From NCBI GenBank assembly GCA_963721005.1, contig CAVRHR010000008.1, positions 1 through 64,000 of the forward strand: DNA of 64,000 nt, given 5' to 3'. The notes below the pieces were generated by a model. It worked only from the letters and a program-made list of their open reading frames with translations, searched no databases and had not been told where the DNA came from. This document shows positions 63,991-64,000 of this stretch, in pieces. The DNA is from VAZQ01 sp963721005. Lineage in GTDB: Bacteria; Pseudomonadota; Alphaproteobacteria; Rhizobiales; Xanthobacteraceae. The translations under genes and the position numbers were made by a program. Positions within the stretch are counted from its first letter, which is position 1; every line of letters begins with the position of its first letter.

Positions 63991-64000
63991 TGTCGTGTCT

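Overview
The window looks like chromosome from a high-GC alphaproteobacterium of the Hyphomicrobiales (Rhizobiales), closest in style to the Bradyrhizobium / Rhodopseudomonas / Xanthobacteraceae group. The evidence is the gene order hisD - UPF0262 - low-molecular-weight phosphatase - infA remnant - maf - yacG - tRNA-Phe, a ChvI-type regulator, a SciP-type CtrA inhibitor, perfect TTGA-N6-TCAA (FNR/FixK) boxes, and several families of intergenic palindromic repeats. This placement is inferred from gene content, not from a database search.

Layout. 1-12 kb: a cysteine hydrolase (cut by the window edge), an orphan xanthine/CO-dehydrogenase-type large subunit, a Kelch protein, a radical SAM protein, a two-gene cytochrome b561 / molybdopterin lipoprotein operon, an ABC substrate-binding protein and an MHS-type MFS symporter. 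11.7-12.7 kb: an IS5-family element (IS427-like, TA target) abutting the last codons of a tyrosine integrase. 13-17.3 kb: an RND efflux pump operon. 17.9-19.5 kb: a porin. 19.6-27.5 kb: a four-gene operon with two PLP decarboxylases alternating with two AspT-type antiporters, behind a perfect FNR/FixK box. It would fit amino-acid decarboxylation coupled to precursor/product exchange for pH or energy balance under low oxygen. 28-37.6 kb: a looser region of small lipoproteins, ChvI, a stand-alone DNA ligase, SciP followed by a broken ctrA copy, and an aquaporin. 37.6-43.2 kb: a Bug/TctC receptor and a second RND operon. 43.7-45.8 kb: a UvrD-type helicase. 46-49.6 kb: small proteins, two receiver-only regulators and tRNA-Thr. 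49.7-56.6 kb: the housekeeping block (murA, DUF3574, DUF2948, hisD, UPF0262, phosphatase, infA remnant, maf, yacG, tRNA-Phe). 56.6-64 kb: an accessory-looking segment with a secreted protease and GH25 muramidase, a predicted outer-membrane protein, and remnants of an ArdC-like protein and a FixJ-type regulator.

Two cross-cutting observations stand out. Three otherwise intact genes (the RND pump at 13 kb, the porin at 18 kb and murA at 51 kb) are each broken by one extra base at a GAACTC, and in each the reading frame and expected protein return if it is read GACTC. GACTC is a GANTC site, the target of the alphaproteobacterial CcrM methylase, so read errors at methylated sites are a likely explanation. 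Second, several genes exist only as relics (infA, ctrA, integrase, ArdC, FixJ-type regulator, possibly a sedolisin), which points to repeated partial duplication and decay.

Repeat families are dense. The GC-rich palindromes between genes sometimes supply the ends of genes: the stop codons of the radical SAM gene and the second RND pump, and the only visible start of the DUF3574 gene.
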